DNA of 64,000 bases from A37T11 sp964546645 (GCA_964546645.1 CAZJKM010000004.1:1-64000), one strand, 5' to 3'. Counted from the first letter of the stretch, positions 25,758 through 35,314 are shown. The notes: generated from the letters alone by a model not told the origin. Numbers and translations: made by a program.

Positions 25758-26780
25758 ATGAACGAATACTTAGATCCGGGTACTGAAAAACTTTCCGGTG
25801 CGGAGCGCGAACTGGAAAAGGTATTGCGGCCGCAGGCTTTTGAAGATTTTACCGGTCAGCACCAAATCCTGGAAAACCTGAAGATCTTCGTACAGGCGGC
25901 GAAGCAACGGGGTGAAGCGCTGGATCATGTATTGCTGCACGGCCCTCCGGGATTGGGAAAAACAACGCTTTCACACATCATTGCCAATGAAATGGGTGTG
26001 GGCATTAAAATCACATCCGGCCCGGTGCTGGACAAACCCGGCGATCTGGCCGGTCTGCTGACCAACCTGGAGGCAGGCGATATTCTCTTTATCGATGAGA
26101 TACACCGGCTCAGTCCGCTGGTGGAAGAGTATTTGTATTCGGCCATGGAAGATTTCAGGATAGATATTATGCTGGAGACCGGTCCGAATGCCCGTTCCGT
26201 ACAAATATCACTCAACCCTTTCACACTGATGGGGGCCACAACCCGGTCGGGCCTGCTGACGGCTCCACTGCGGGCCCGCTTCGGCATCAACTCCCGGCTG
26301 CAATACTATGATGCCAAGCTATTGACCACCATCGTCCTGCGGTCCGCCAGCATCCTGCGCACGCCGATCAGTGATGAAGGAGCCTACGAAATTGCACGCC
26401 GCAGCCGGGGCACACCACGTATTGCCAATGCATTGCTTCGCCGCACGCGCGACTTTGCGCAGATTAAAGGAAACGGCAGCATTGATACAACCATTGCCCA
26501 ATATGCACTGAATGCACTGCATGTAGATGAACATGGCCTGGATGAGATGGATAACCGCATCCTGACGACCATTATTGAAAAATTTAAAGGAGGGCCTGTC
26601 GGACTGAAAACAATTGCCACAGCAGTCGGCGAAGATGAAGGCACCATTGAAGAAGTATATGAACCTTTCCTGATACAGGAAGGCTATCTGATGCGCACCT
26701 CCCGCGGCCGGGAATGTACCGAACTGGCTCACCGGCATCTGGGGAAGACCAGCTTCCCGAAGGGAAATACGCTTTTTTAG
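25758..26780 (+). CDS. ruvB: Holliday junction branch migration ATPase RuvB
   Basis: A 340-residue RuvB, the hexameric AAA+ motor that drives branch migration with RuvA. Walker A is GPPGLGKTTL near residue 60, Walker B is LFIDEIHRLSP, sensor 1 is in LMGATTRSG, and the Arg finger region RARFG follows. The C-terminal winged helix has GPVGLKTIATAVGEDEGTIEEVYEP. The ATG at 25758 gives the standard MNEYLDPG-type start; a TTG at 25740 would add six residues. The octamer repeat array ends 35 bp upstream. No ruvA or ruvC is nearby, which is normal in this phylum. Confidence 0.97.
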   Translation: MNEYLDPGTEKLSGAERELEKVLRPQAFEDFTGQHQILENLKIFVQAAKQRGEALDHVLLHGPPGLGKTTLSHIIANEMGVGIKITSGPVLDKPGDLAGLLTNLEAGDILFIDEIHRLSPLVEEYLYSAMEDFRIDIMLETGPNARSVQISLNPFTLMGATTRSGLLTAPLRARFGINSRLQYYDAKLLTTIVLRSASILRTPISDEGAYEIARRSRGTPRIANALLRRTRDFAQIKGNGSIDTTIAQYALNALHVDEHGLDEMDNRILTTIIEKFKGGPVGLKTIATAVGEDEGTIEEVYEPFLIQEGYLMRTSRGRECTELAHRHLGKTSFPKGNTLF

Positions 26781-26799
26781 GTTATAGGCTGTAGACACC

Positions 26800-27375
26800 T
26801 TATGACTTACTACGTATAGCCAGCTTATTCAAAATCCTCTTTCCCCTGCTTTGCAGAGCGGCACTACCGTTTCTGAGTTCGTACTCAATCTGGGCATATA
26901 ACTCATCTGATACCCAATCAATTTTATGTCTCATATTAAACAAAACATCCATGCAATTTGCTTTTACGGCAACTGGTGTACGTGGTTCAATAAGCCATTC
27001 AAACATCGTTTCGGCTATATCTTCTGCAACGGGCACCCCGGGAAACAGCGCTTTGTATGGTTCCGGTGCACGTGAGGAGGTCAGATGCATCAGGATCTTG
27101 GTGAAGTGGCGCCGGCAACTATCATGCTGCTGTTCGCCCAATCTTGCGATAAACCGATCCAGATGGGGAATAAAGCGATCCGGATAGGCAACGGCTGTAT
27201 ACTCCAGTATCCACGAAGCACGGAATGCGATCGTGGGGTTGTCTGTGTAAAAACACAGGTCCAGCAAATCAACAACCGGCAGCTGCTCAACCGCTGCCAG
27301 AGATACCAGTTCGTTCACTTTCTGCTTAGTCAGCGTACCCGAAAGTGCTCTTAATAAATCGGATCCGTTCATCAT
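26800..27375 (-). CDS. HEAT-repeat-like hypothetical protein
   Basis: A 191-residue soluble, mostly helical protein. Pairs of helices such as VVDLLDLCFYTDNPTIAFRA and SWILEYTAVAYPDRFIPHLD, then RTPVAVKANCMDVLFNMRHK, look like HEAT or armadillo-type repeats. The basic C-terminus (SRGKRILNKLAIRSKS) may contact nucleic acid. The first of two adjacent ATGs at 27375 is chosen, since the perfect -7 element TATATTTG (27391-27398) lies inside the longer frame. Convergent with ruvB, 19 bp apart. Function is unknown; related proteins occur across Chitinophagales. Confidence 0.65.
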   Translation of the reverse strand: MMNGSDLLRALSGTLTKQKVNELVSLAAVEQLPVVDLLDLCFYTDNPTIAFRASWILEYTAVAYPDRFIPHLDRFIARLGEQQHDSCRRHFTKILMHLTSSRAPEPYKALFPGVPVAEDIAETMFEWLIEPRTPVAVKANCMDVLFNMRHKIDWVSDELYAQIEYELRNGSAALQSRGKRILNKLAIRSKS

Positions 27376-27390
27376 GCAATAATCATTCAG

Positions 27391-27398
27391 CAAATATA
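27391..27398 (-). promoter_or_regulatory. -7 element TATATTTG for the HEAT-like gene
   Basis: An exact TAnnTTTG match on the minus strand, 15 bp before the ATG at 27375. It decides against upstream start codons. Confidence 0.55.
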
Positions 27399-27506
27399 AT
27401 ATTCCCCCCGCTACCCGGAAAACAAGGATTTTTCCCCTGCACCGGGCACTTGGCATCTGTTTTGCACACTATCAGAAAGAGTGTATTAACTTAATTTAAC
27501 AAAACC

Positions 27507-27977
27507 ATGAAACAATTATTTTTTATTGCAATCCTGTCCGTGACACTTCACTTCACAACAGCGCAGCAGGCCGCAGCGCAGCATTACAGAACCGGTTTGG
27601 GCTTATTCATTGACGTGGGCGATGGCAGAACATTGGTAGGTCCGCATATCAAACATTTCTTTAACAGCAAGGATGCGGGCCAGGCGATGGTACTCTTTAC
27701 AGATGGTGCCACACTGATCGGAGCAGAGTATTCTTATAATAAACCGTTTCCGAATGCAAACGGTTTATCCTGGAATATCGGGGCAGGCCCTCAGGCCTAT
27801 ATCACAGACCGCAAGACCTGGTTCTGGATACGGCCGCAGGTAGGCCTTGAATTTAAAACACCCGGTGCGCCGATTGCCCTCGGATTTGACTGGCGGCCTA
27901 TCTGGCAGTTATCGGACGACACCGACTTTGAGCCGGGCCGCTTCGGAATTAGGTTTAAGTATACGTTAGGCCGGTAA
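27507..27977 (+). CDS. Small outer-membrane beta-barrel-like protein
   Basis: A 156-residue exported protein with a signal peptide (MKQLFFIAILSVTLHFTTAQ). The mature part has alternating strands (YRTGLGLFIDVGDGRTLVGP, LSWNIGAGPQAYIT, WFWIRPQVGLEFKTP) and ends FGIRFKYTLGR with the aromatic/hydrophobic terminal strand usual in outer-membrane barrels. About eight strands fit the length, similar in size to OmpA-type or OmpX-type barrels. Convergent with the RNA helicase gene, one base apart. Substrate or role unknown. Confidence 0.7.
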   Translation: MKQLFFIAILSVTLHFTTAQQAAAQHYRTGLGLFIDVGDGRTLVGPHIKHFFNSKDAGQAMVLFTDGATLIGAEYSYNKPFPNANGLSWNIGAGPQAYITDRKTWFWIRPQVGLEFKTPGAPIALGFDWRPIWQLSDDTDFEPGRFGIRFKYTLGR

Positions 27978-27978
27978 A

Positions 27979-29358
27979 CTATCCCCCGTCAGCCGTTGCG
28001 TTTTTCTTTTTGAAAAAGCGGCGCTTTTTCTTCTTGTTCTTAACAGTTGGCGCAGGGTTGCCGGCACCATTTTCTGCCGACGGAGCTGTAACGGGTAACG
28101 GACCGCTTGCAGCTCCGTTACCGGTATCCTTCCTGTCTCCCCTATGCTGTTTCCTTCCGGTGCGTCCGTGCCTGTCGTTCCGTCTGTGCGGCCGTTCTTC
28201 AGTACCTGCAACATAAGCTGCAGGCGATACACCCACTGACTCCGGCAAGAGCACTTCATCTACCTGACGCTCCATAAGCTGCTCAATGGATTTTAACCTC
28301 CTCTGCTCCCTGCTGTTCACAAAGGTAATGGCCGTCCCTGTTTTTTCGGCCCGGGCCGTCCGTCCGATACGATGGATATAGTCCTCGGGATCAGGGGGTA
28401 CATTATAATTAATAATCAGATCAATGCCTTCCACGTCAATCCCCCGTGACAGCACATCCGTCCCTACCAGCACGGCAAGCTGCCGGTTCTTAAATTCAAG
28501 GAGTATTTTTTCGCGCTCTTCCTGTGTCAGGTCAGAATGGAATGGCTTCACTTTCAAACCGGTCCTGGAAAGTTCACGGTCCAGTTTTTTTACACTTTCT
28601 TTGGTTGAGGCAAAAATAATGATACTTTTATAGGAGCCATTACCCAATACGTGCCGTATCAGTGCTACCTTGTGCTCGTCCTGCACCCGGTAATATTGTT
28701 GCAGAATACCTGCTGCCGGCTTGGAAATAGCAATATTAACCTGTTTTGGTTCTGTCAGTAATTGTGCAGCAAAGGCCCTGATTTTTGACGGCATGGTTGC
28801 CGAGAACAACAGTGTTTGCCGCTTCATTGGCAATTCCCGCACAATGCGCAGTATATCATCCTTAAAACCCATATCCAGCATGCGGTCTGCTTCATCCAGC
28901 ACCAGGTGGGTGATACGCTCCAAACGCACGCCACCTGAACCCAGGTGGGCTATCAGCCGTCCGGGAGTAGCGATCACAATGTCCACCCCTTCGCGCAGTG
29001 CGCGCCGCTGCTGTTCATAGCCGATACCATCCCCACCGCCGTAAACGGCAATGGAGCTGAGGCCTGCGAAATAACCCATTCCCTCTGCCTGTTGGTCGAT
29101 CTGTACAGCCAGTTCGCGCGTCGGGGCCAGTATCAGTGCACTGATAGCCGGCCGGTCTTCTTTCCGGCATATCGCGTCCATCAGCGGCAGCAGATAAGAT
29201 GCTGTCTTTCCTGTGCCTGTTTGCGCACAGGCAATTAAATCGTGCTGATCCTGAATGATCGGTATAGTTTGTTCCTGTATGGGTGTGGGTTCTTTATAAC
29301 CCATGCTGTTGATCCCGTCAAAAAGACGTTCGTCAAAATTGAAATCCTGAAATGTCAA
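27979..29358 (-). CDS. rhlE: DEAD-box RNA helicase, RhlE type
   Basis: A 459-residue RNA helicase with the motifs in order: Q motif GYKEPTPIQEQTIP (residues 20-33), motif I AQTGTGKT, Ia PTRELAVQ, II DEAD in LVLDEADRMLDMGF, III SAT, IV-V with TDVLSRGIDVEGIDLIINYN, and VI HRIGRTARAEKTG. The last 80 residues form a basic, low-complexity RNA-binding tail (RRNDRHGRTGRKQHRGDRK, then KKKKRRFFKKK). It unwinds RNA in ribosome assembly and cold adaptation. Divergent from pyrG with a 167-bp gap. The symbol rhlE is used in the subfamily sense. Confidence 0.94.
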   Translation of the reverse strand: MTFQDFNFDERLFDGINSMGYKEPTPIQEQTIPIIQDQHDLIACAQTGTGKTASYLLPLMDAICRKEDRPAISALILAPTRELAVQIDQQAEGMGYFAGLSSIAVYGGGDGIGYEQQRRALREGVDIVIATPGRLIAHLGSGGVRLERITHLVLDEADRMLDMGFKDDILRIVRELPMKRQTLLFSATMPSKIRAFAAQLLTEPKQVNIAISKPAAGILQQYYRVQDEHKVALIRHVLGNGSYKSIIIFASTKESVKKLDRELSRTGLKVKPFHSDLTQEEREKILLEFKNRQLAVLVGTDVLSRGIDVEGIDLIINYNVPPDPEDYIHRIGRTARAEKTGTAITFVNSREQRRLKSIEQLMERQVDEVLLPESVGVSPAAYVAGTEERPHRRNDRHGRTGRKQHRGDRKDTGNGAASGPLPVTAPSAENGAGNPAPTVKNKKKKRRFFKKKNATADGG

Positions 29359-29496
29359 GGTACTTAATATCTATCTAAAAACTTTATCTGGCGAAAATAC
29401 GAAAATAAGCCGTCATTCTGAACGATTTGTATCATTTTAATCTTTGGAAATCTTCCGTCCGGACAATATGACCTTTAGGAATCCGAAAATTTGTCG

Positions 29497-29504
29497 TACT
29501 TTTG
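29497..29504 (+). promoter_or_regulatory. -7 element TACTTTTG for pyrG
   Basis: An exact TAnnTTTG match, 21 bp before the ATG at 29526. It overlaps the upstream in-frame start region and so supports the 29526 start. Confidence 0.6.
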
Positions 29505-29525
29505 TATCCCGTACAAAGCATTGAC

Positions 29526-31136
29526 ATGACCAAATTTATTTTTGTTACGGGCGGCGTAACTTCGTCGTTAGGAAAGGGTATTATTTCAGCATCGCTGGCA
29601 AAGTTATTGCAGGCACGGGGCTACAAAGTAACCATCCAGAAGTTTGACCCCTACATTAACATTGATCCGGGAACATTGAACCCCTACGAGCACGGTGAAT
29701 GTTATGTAACCGAAGACGGAGCCGAAACCGATCTTGACCTGGGCCACTACGAACGCTTCCTGAACAATCCCACTTCGCAGGCAAATAATGTAACTACCGG
29801 ACGCATTTACCAGCATGTGATCAATAAGGAACGCGAAGGCGCTTATCTGGGCAAGACCGTACAGGTAGTACCGCATATTACGGATGAAATTAAGCGCCGG
29901 ATGCTGCTTTTGGGGGAAGATAATACGTACGATATTGTGATCACCGAATTAGGCGGAACAGTGGGTGATATCGAGTCTCTGCCTTTTATTGAGGCCGTCA
30001 GACAGCTCCGGTGGGAACTGGGCAGCAACTCCTCACTGGTTATACATCTTACGCTGGTGCCATTCCTGGCAGCAGCAGGAGAGCTGAAAACGAAACCCAC
30101 ACAACACTCTGTTAAAACATTGCTGGAATATGGTATACAGCCCGATATTTTGGTTTGCCGCACGGAACATCACCTGAATCAGGACATCCGGAAGAAACTG
30201 GCCCTGTTCTGCAATGTAAATGTCAACGCCGTGATCGAATCCATAGACGCACCTTCCATCTATGACGTGCCCTTGCTGATGCTGAAGGAACAGCTGGATA
30301 AAATCGTATTAAGCAAACTGAAACTGACCACCAAAAACGAACCCGACCTGGAAACCTGGAAAGCGTTCCTGGGAAAACTGAAAAACCCGACCTCTGATGT
30401 GAAAATCGGACTGGTAGGTAAATACGTGGAGCTGCCGGATGCTTATAAATCCATTAATGAAGCCTTTATACACGCGGGAGCTGACAATGAATGCAAGGTG
30501 AGGGTAAAATATATTGCCGCAGAGAGTATTACTCCTGAAAATGTACAGGAAAAGTTAAGCGGCCTGTCCGGTGTGCTGGTTGCCCCGGGATTCGGGGAAC
30601 GCGGACTGGGAGGCAAGATCGCCGCTATACAGTATGTGCGTGAAAACCAGATTCCCTTTTTCGGGATCTGTCTCGGCATGCAGTGTGCTGTGATTGAATT
30701 TGCACGCCATGTGCTCGGCTTCAAAAGCGCTAACAGCTATGAGATGGATCCGCAAACGGAGCATCCGGTCATCCATCTCATGGAAGAACAAAAAAAGGTA
30801 ACAGAGATGGGCGGTACCATGCGGCTGGGTGCCTATGCCTGTGAAGTAAAAAAAGGAACCAAAGCCGCAGCTATTTACGGAAAAACCAGTATCTCTGAAC
30901 GCCACAGACACCGCTACGAATTCAACAACGCTTACCTGAAACAATTTGAAAAAGCCGGAATGATCGCTTCCGGCATCAATCCCGATAACGGCCTGGTGGA
31001 GATCATTGAACTGAAGAACCATCCGTTCTTTGTAGCGGGGCAGTTCCACCCGGAGCTGAAGTCAACGGTTGCTAATCCGCATCCGCTTTTTGTTAATTTT
31101 GTAGCCGCTGCACTGGCATTTAAGAAAAAAAAATAA
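29526..31136 (+). CDS. pyrG: CTP synthase
   Basis: A 536-residue CTP synthase, which aminates UTP to CTP using glutamine and ATP. The synthetase domain begins MTKFIFVTGGVTSSLGKGI with its P-loop and continues with KFDPYINIDPGTLNPYEHGE. The glutamine amidotransferase domain (about 290-536) has the catalytic Cys in FGICLGMQ and the His/Glu pair in GQFHPELKS. Length is standard. It pairs functionally with pyrR-pyrB at 59.2 kb. The next gene, yidC, starts 41 bp later on the same strand and may share the transcript. Confidence 0.97.
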   Translation: MTKFIFVTGGVTSSLGKGIISASLAKLLQARGYKVTIQKFDPYINIDPGTLNPYEHGECYVTEDGAETDLDLGHYERFLNNPTSQANNVTTGRIYQHVINKEREGAYLGKTVQVVPHITDEIKRRMLLLGEDNTYDIVITELGGTVGDIESLPFIEAVRQLRWELGSNSSLVIHLTLVPFLAAAGELKTKPTQHSVKTLLEYGIQPDILVCRTEHHLNQDIRKKLALFCNVNVNAVIESIDAPSIYDVPLLMLKEQLDKIVLSKLKLTTKNEPDLETWKAFLGKLKNPTSDVKIGLVGKYVELPDAYKSINEAFIHAGADNECKVRVKYIAAESITPENVQEKLSGLSGVLVAPGFGERGLGGKIAAIQYVRENQIPFFGICLGMQCAVIEFARHVLGFKSANSYEMDPQTEHPVIHLMEEQKKVTEMGGTMRLGAYACEVKKGTKAAAIYGKTSISERHRHRYEFNNAYLKQFEKAGMIASGINPDNGLVEIIELKNHPFFVAGQFHPELKSTVANPHPLFVNFVAAALAFKKKK

Positions 31137-31177
31137 ACAAAGGCGTGTGCGCCTTGAACTAAAAAAAACAGAAACAA

Positions 31178-33004
31178 ATGGATAAAAATACCTTTACCGG
31201 GCTTATTTTAATTTTTATTATCGTAGGAGCTTCGGTATTTATCATGCAGCCCTCCGATGACCAGATCATGCGCGAACAGTCCCTGCAGGATTCACTGGCG
31301 CGGGTAAAACGTGGCGAACTGGTGGATCATACAAAGGCAGCCGATACGGCGGCGAACCTGGCGAAGCAACGGCAGGTGGTGGATTCCGCCATCCTGAAAA
31401 GCCCTTTCGGAGGTGCCCGTTATGGCGAGGAGACACTGGTTACACTGGAAAATGAACTGATCAAAGCAACCATCAGCAGCAAAGGCGGACGCATCCGGTC
31501 TGTGGAACTGAAAAATGAACAGACCTATGACGGAAAGCCGCTGGTACTGTTCGACGGGGATGCCAACCGCTTCGGGCTCCTGTTCACGGCAGGCGGACTG
31601 AACATACTGACCAACGATCTCTATTTTCAGCCGGATGGCGGAAATGTATCCGTCAGCAAGACAGATTCAGCCTCGGTTTCGTTCCGGCTTACGTATGCGG
31701 AAGACCGGTATATCGATTACATCTACTCGTTGAAGGGGGGAAGCTACAAGGTTGGTTTTACGATCGTTACCAAAGGTATGCAGGATGTGGTGGCTCCTGC
31801 TGAAAATAAGCTGACCCTGAACTGGGAAGCCGCACTGCCCCAGAAAGAAAAAGACATGAGCAGTGAACGGCAGTATTCCACCGCTTATTACCGCACGGCC
31901 GCCGGCGAAACGGATCACCTGGGTACCGGAGGGGATGAAAGCGAGGAGCTGTCGGAGCGGATAGAATGGTTTTCATTTAAACAGCACTTTTTCTCCAGCG
32001 TCCTTATTGCCGACCAAGGCTTTTCCGGCGGGAAACTGGATGTAAAGACCGTGGCGGATGACCATATTGTGAAGTCGTTTACAGCAAACATGCAGCTGGA
32101 TTTCAACCGGCAGGACGTAAACACCTACGCCATGACCTTTTTCTTTGGCCCTAACCAGCACAAGGTACTGCAGGCACAGGGCCATCGTCTGGAAAGCCAG
32201 ATCAATATGGGCTGGGGACCGATGAAATGGATCAATCGCTGGGTGACCATACCGGTGTTCAATGTGCTGGACGGGTTTAACATGGGGTATGGATTGGTGA
32301 TCCTCATCCTTACCGTCCTGCTGAAACTGGTGCTCTCTCCCCTTACCTACAAGTCGTATGTTTCCATGGCCAAAATGCGGGTACTGAAACCGGAAATGGA
32401 CGAAATCAAAGGGAAGGTAGGGGAAGATAACCCTACCCTGCTGCAGCAGGAATACCTGAAACTGTACCGGCAGGCAGGGGTTAACCCCCTGGGAGGCTGC
32501 ATTCCCATGCTGCTGCAGATGCCGTTTATGATCGCATTTTTCTTTTTCTTCCCGAACCTGTTTGAACTGCGAGGGGAAAGCTTCCTCTGGATGAAAGACC
32601 TGTCGACCTACGATTCGGTGATCACCTTCCCTCCTATATTCGGGACCGGCCACATCAGCCTGATGTGTATACTAATGACAATCGCAACACTGGTGTCTAC
32701 CTGGTACAATAACTCCATTTCGGGGGCCACCGGCCAGATGAAATACATCGGATACTTCATGCCGCTGATCTTCCTGTTTGTACTGAACAGCTTCCCGTCC
32801 GGATTGAATTACTATTATTTCCTGTCCACCTGTATCACCTTCGGACAACAATTCCTGATCCGCCAGCTGATTAACGACGAGAAAATACACGCCGCGATCC
32901 AGGCTAATAAAAAGAAACCGGCAGGCGACAAGAAGAAATCAAAATTCCAGCAGCGTATGGAAGATTACATGCGACAGCAGCAGACTCGTAATAATAAGAA
33001 ATAA
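31178..33004 (+). CDS. yidC: Membrane protein insertase YidC
   Basis: A 608-residue YidC, which inserts and folds inner-membrane proteins with or without SecYEG. The N-terminal helix (about 5-23) is followed by a large periplasmic domain (about 55-350) typical of Gram-negative YidC. The conserved C-terminal core has YKSYVSMAKMRVLKPEMDEI, the NPLGGCIPMLLQMPFMIAFF segment and further helices to FLSTCITFGQQFLI. The C-terminal tail is Lys-rich, as expected for ribosome contact. Start is the only ATG matching the family N-terminus, MDKNTFTGLILIFI. The FixL-like kinase starts 9 bp downstream, so read-through is likely. Confidence 0.96.
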   Translation: MDKNTFTGLILIFIIVGASVFIMQPSDDQIMREQSLQDSLARVKRGELVDHTKAADTAANLAKQRQVVDSAILKSPFGGARYGEETLVTLENELIKATISSKGGRIRSVELKNEQTYDGKPLVLFDGDANRFGLLFTAGGLNILTNDLYFQPDGGNVSVSKTDSASVSFRLTYAEDRYIDYIYSLKGGSYKVGFTIVTKGMQDVVAPAENKLTLNWEAALPQKEKDMSSERQYSTAYYRTAAGETDHLGTGGDESEELSERIEWFSFKQHFFSSVLIADQGFSGGKLDVKTVADDHIVKSFTANMQLDFNRQDVNTYAMTFFFGPNQHKVLQAQGHRLESQINMGWGPMKWINRWVTIPVFNVLDGFNMGYGLVILILTVLLKLVLSPLTYKSYVSMAKMRVLKPEMDEIKGKVGEDNPTLLQQEYLKLYRQAGVNPLGGCIPMLLQMPFMIAFFFFFPNLFELRGESFLWMKDLSTYDSVITFPPIFGTGHISLMCILMTIATLVSTWYNNSISGATGQMKYIGYFMPLIFLFVLNSFPSGLNYYYFLSTCITFGQQFLIRQLINDEKIHAAIQANKKKPAGDKKKSKFQQRMEDYMRQQQTRNNKK

Positions 33005-33013
33005 AAGTTACGT

Positions 33014-34240
33014 ATGTTTGTGGGTATGGACAGTGCCAAACTTCTGGAAGCTATTATCGAAACGGCCATTGACGGCATTATCACCATCGACAAACATGGT
33101 ATCATTGAATCGATCAATCCGGCGGCGGTACGGCTGTTCGGTTATAACACCGGTGAGGTCATTGGCCGTAATGTTTCCATGCTGATGCCGGAGCCCGACC
33201 GTAGCCGGCATGATGGTTATATCCAAAGCTACCTGAATACCGGCGTAAAACACATCATCGGCATCGGTCGTGAAGTGCGTGGCATGCGGAAGGACGGAAG
33301 CACTTTCCCCTTCCGGTTAGCTGTCAGCGAAGTCAACTACGGTAACCGCAAAATATTCACTGGTTTTGTACACGACCTGTCCAGACAGAAGGAAGCAGAG
33401 GATAAGCTGCTGAGCTACACCGAAGAACTGGAAGAAAAAGTCAGGGAGCGGACAAAGAACCTGATCAACCTGGTGTCTGAGCTGGAAGAGGCTAAAGCCG
33501 ATGTAAGCCTTTCACTGGAAAAGGAAAAAGAACTGAACCAGCTTAAATCCCGCTTTGTCTCCATGGCCTCGCATGAGTTCCGGACGCCGCTGAGTTCCGT
33601 GCAGCTATCGGCATCACTGATCGACAAATACCTGGAAAAGCCTGATTTCAGCAGCATTGTAAAGCATACCAATAAAATCAAAAACTCGGTACAGTTACTC
33701 ACCGGAATACTCAACGATTTTCTTTCGCTGGAAAGACTGGAGGCAGGAAAAGTGATCGCACACCCCGAAGAAATCGACCTGGTTAAATTATCGGAGGATA
33801 TCACCGAAGAAATGCAGCTCATTGCCAAGCAGAACCAGCACATCGTTTATCAGCACACCGGCACAACAGGGATGATCCACCTGGATGCCAATTTGTTGAA
33901 AAACAGCATTATAAACCTCATATCCAATGCTATAAAGTATTCAGGCGAAAACACATTCATTGAATTCAATACGGAGATCAACGACAACTCCTGTCTCATA
34001 ACAGTAAAGGACAACGGCATCGGCATACCCGATGAAGAACAGAAAAACCTGTTTGAGCCTTTTTTCAGGGCACATAATACCGGGAACATTCCCGGGACGG
34101 GTTTAGGACTGAACATCGTAAAGCGTTATGTAAAGCTGATGAAAGGGAGCGTACTATTTGAGAGTAAACAGCACATCGGAACTACGTTCACACTGATATT
34201 TGACCGACAGAACAGCTTTCAGGCGCATACCAACAACTGA
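33014..34240 (+). CDS. FixL-like heme-PAS sensor histidine kinase (probable O2 sensor)
   Basis: A 408-residue soluble kinase: PAS domain (about 8-125), coiled coil (125-180), HisKA with phosphoacceptor His in FVSMASHEFRTPL, then HATPase with NLISNAIKYSGEN, DNGIGIP and GTGLGL. Aligned from memory with Bradyrhizobium FixL, the PAS keeps MPEPDRSRHDGYIQ and HIIGIGREV. His66 sits at the proximal heme ligand (H200), His80 at H214 and Arg86 at the distal Arg220; Ser72 replaces Arg206. No membrane helix. The fused receiver-CRP regulator follows after 15 bp and the cbb3 genes follow that, so O2 sensing is the inference. Caution: this PAS motif also occurs in proteins not shown to bind heme. A TATGTTTG at 33013-33020 overlaps the start codon and may be chance. 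Confidence 0.85.
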   Translation: MFVGMDSAKLLEAIIETAIDGIITIDKHGIIESINPAAVRLFGYNTGEVIGRNVSMLMPEPDRSRHDGYIQSYLNTGVKHIIGIGREVRGMRKDGSTFPFRLAVSEVNYGNRKIFTGFVHDLSRQKEAEDKLLSYTEELEEKVRERTKNLINLVSELEEAKADVSLSLEKEKELNQLKSRFVSMASHEFRTPLSSVQLSASLIDKYLEKPDFSSIVKHTNKIKNSVQLLTGILNDFLSLERLEAGKVIAHPEEIDLVKLSEDITEEMQLIAKQNQHIVYQHTGTTGMIHLDANLLKNSIINLISNAIKYSGENTFIEFNTEINDNSCLITVKDNGIGIPDEEQKNLFEPFFRAHNTGNIPGTGLGLNIVKRYVKLMKGSVLFESKQHIGTTFTLIFDRQNSFQAHTNN

Positions 34241-34255
34241 CTACTGTAAACGACT

Positions 34256-35302
34256 ATGGCAACAAAAACGGTATTGATTATTGAAGATAATGATGATATC
34301 CGCGAAAGCACAGCCGAGATCCTGGAGCTTGCCGGTTATCAGGTTATGACAGCAATAAACGGGCGTGAAGGTGTTGATTCCGCGTTAAAGACCCCGCCTG
34401 ATATTATCCTGTGTGATATTATGATGCCTGTTATGGACGGCTATGGCGTGTTATACCTGTTGGGAAAGCACGAAGAAACCGCAACCATTCCTTTCATTTT
34501 CCTTACTGCCAAAGCGGAACGGGCGGATATACGCAAAGGGATGGATATGGGGGCTGACGACTATCTGACCAAGCCGTTTGACGATGTGGAATTGCTGAAT
34601 GCCGTTGAGATCCGGCTGAAAAAACGGACCGGGAACGATTCTTCCGCCCCGTATCAGCCACGCATGACAGAGCAGGAACAGCTTGAACTGTTGAATAAGC
34701 TGGATGGCCGGAATAAAGCCTACCGGAAAAGGCAGGTCGTTTACCAGGAGGGCGATTCGCCGCTGTACGTATACCGGATAAAATCCGGCAAAGTGCGCAG
34801 CTACCTGTTTTACCAGGACGGCAGGGAGTTATCTACAGCCATCTTTACGGAAGGCGATTATTTCGGATACGAGGCTGTATTACAGCAATGCCCTTATACC
34901 GATAATGCTGAAACACTTGAAAATACAGAACTACTGCTGATCAATAAAGATGATTTTTTTGATCTCCTGTATAAAAACCCCGGAGTAGCCCGCAAATTCA
35001 TTCACCTGCTTTCAGGGAATATCCGGGAGAAAGAAGAACAGTTGCTGCGCCTTGCCTATCATTCCGTCCGGAAAAAAGTAGCAGATGCACTGGTGAGCAT
35101 TTCCCTTAAGTTCAGGGATAACCCCACTGCCGATGAATGCCTTATTCAGGTTTCGCGGGATGACCTGGCCGCCATGGCAGGTACGGCCAATGAAACCATC
35201 AGCCGGATGCTCGCTGATTTCAGGGAAGAAAACCTGATCAGTAAGGAAGGCAATGCCATCCGTCTCCACTCCATTGAGCGCCTTAAAAACATCCGGGCTT
35301 AG
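34256..35302 (+). CDS. Response regulator: receiver fused to CRP/FNR-type DNA-binding protein
   Basis: A 348-residue regulator. The receiver (about 1-125) has the acidic patch IEDNDD, phosphoacceptor Asp in ILCDIMMPVMDG, Thr in FLTAKAE and Lys in YLTKPFD. A cyclic-nucleotide-binding-type domain (about 140-265) follows, then a Crp/Fnr helix-turn-helix with VSRDDLAAMAG and the recognition helix NETISRML. That helix keeps the E--SR residues with which FNR and FixK read TGAT/ATCA half-sites. No N-terminal cysteine cluster is present, so it should not carry an Fe-S oxygen sensor. With the FixL-like kinase just upstream, it looks like FixJ and FixK joined in one chain. Confidence 0.93.
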   Translation: MATKTVLIIEDNDDIRESTAEILELAGYQVMTAINGREGVDSALKTPPDIILCDIMMPVMDGYGVLYLLGKHEETATIPFIFLTAKAERADIRKGMDMGADDYLTKPFDDVELLNAVEIRLKKRTGNDSSAPYQPRMTEQEQLELLNKLDGRNKAYRKRQVVYQEGDSPLYVYRIKSGKVRSYLFYQDGRELSTAIFTEGDYFGYEAVLQQCPYTDNAETLENTELLLINKDDFFDLLYKNPGVARKFIHLLSGNIREKEEQLLRLAYHSVRKKVADALVSISLKFRDNPTADECLIQVSRDDLAAMAGTANETISRMLADFREENLISKEGNAIRLHSIERLKNIRA

Positions 35303-35314
35303 GCTGGTGCAAAA

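Noticed and set aside
33013..33020. TATGTTTG as a promoter for the FixL-like kinase
   Set aside because: It overlaps the chosen start codon, and the gene is 9 bp behind yidC, so it is likely a chance match within an operon.
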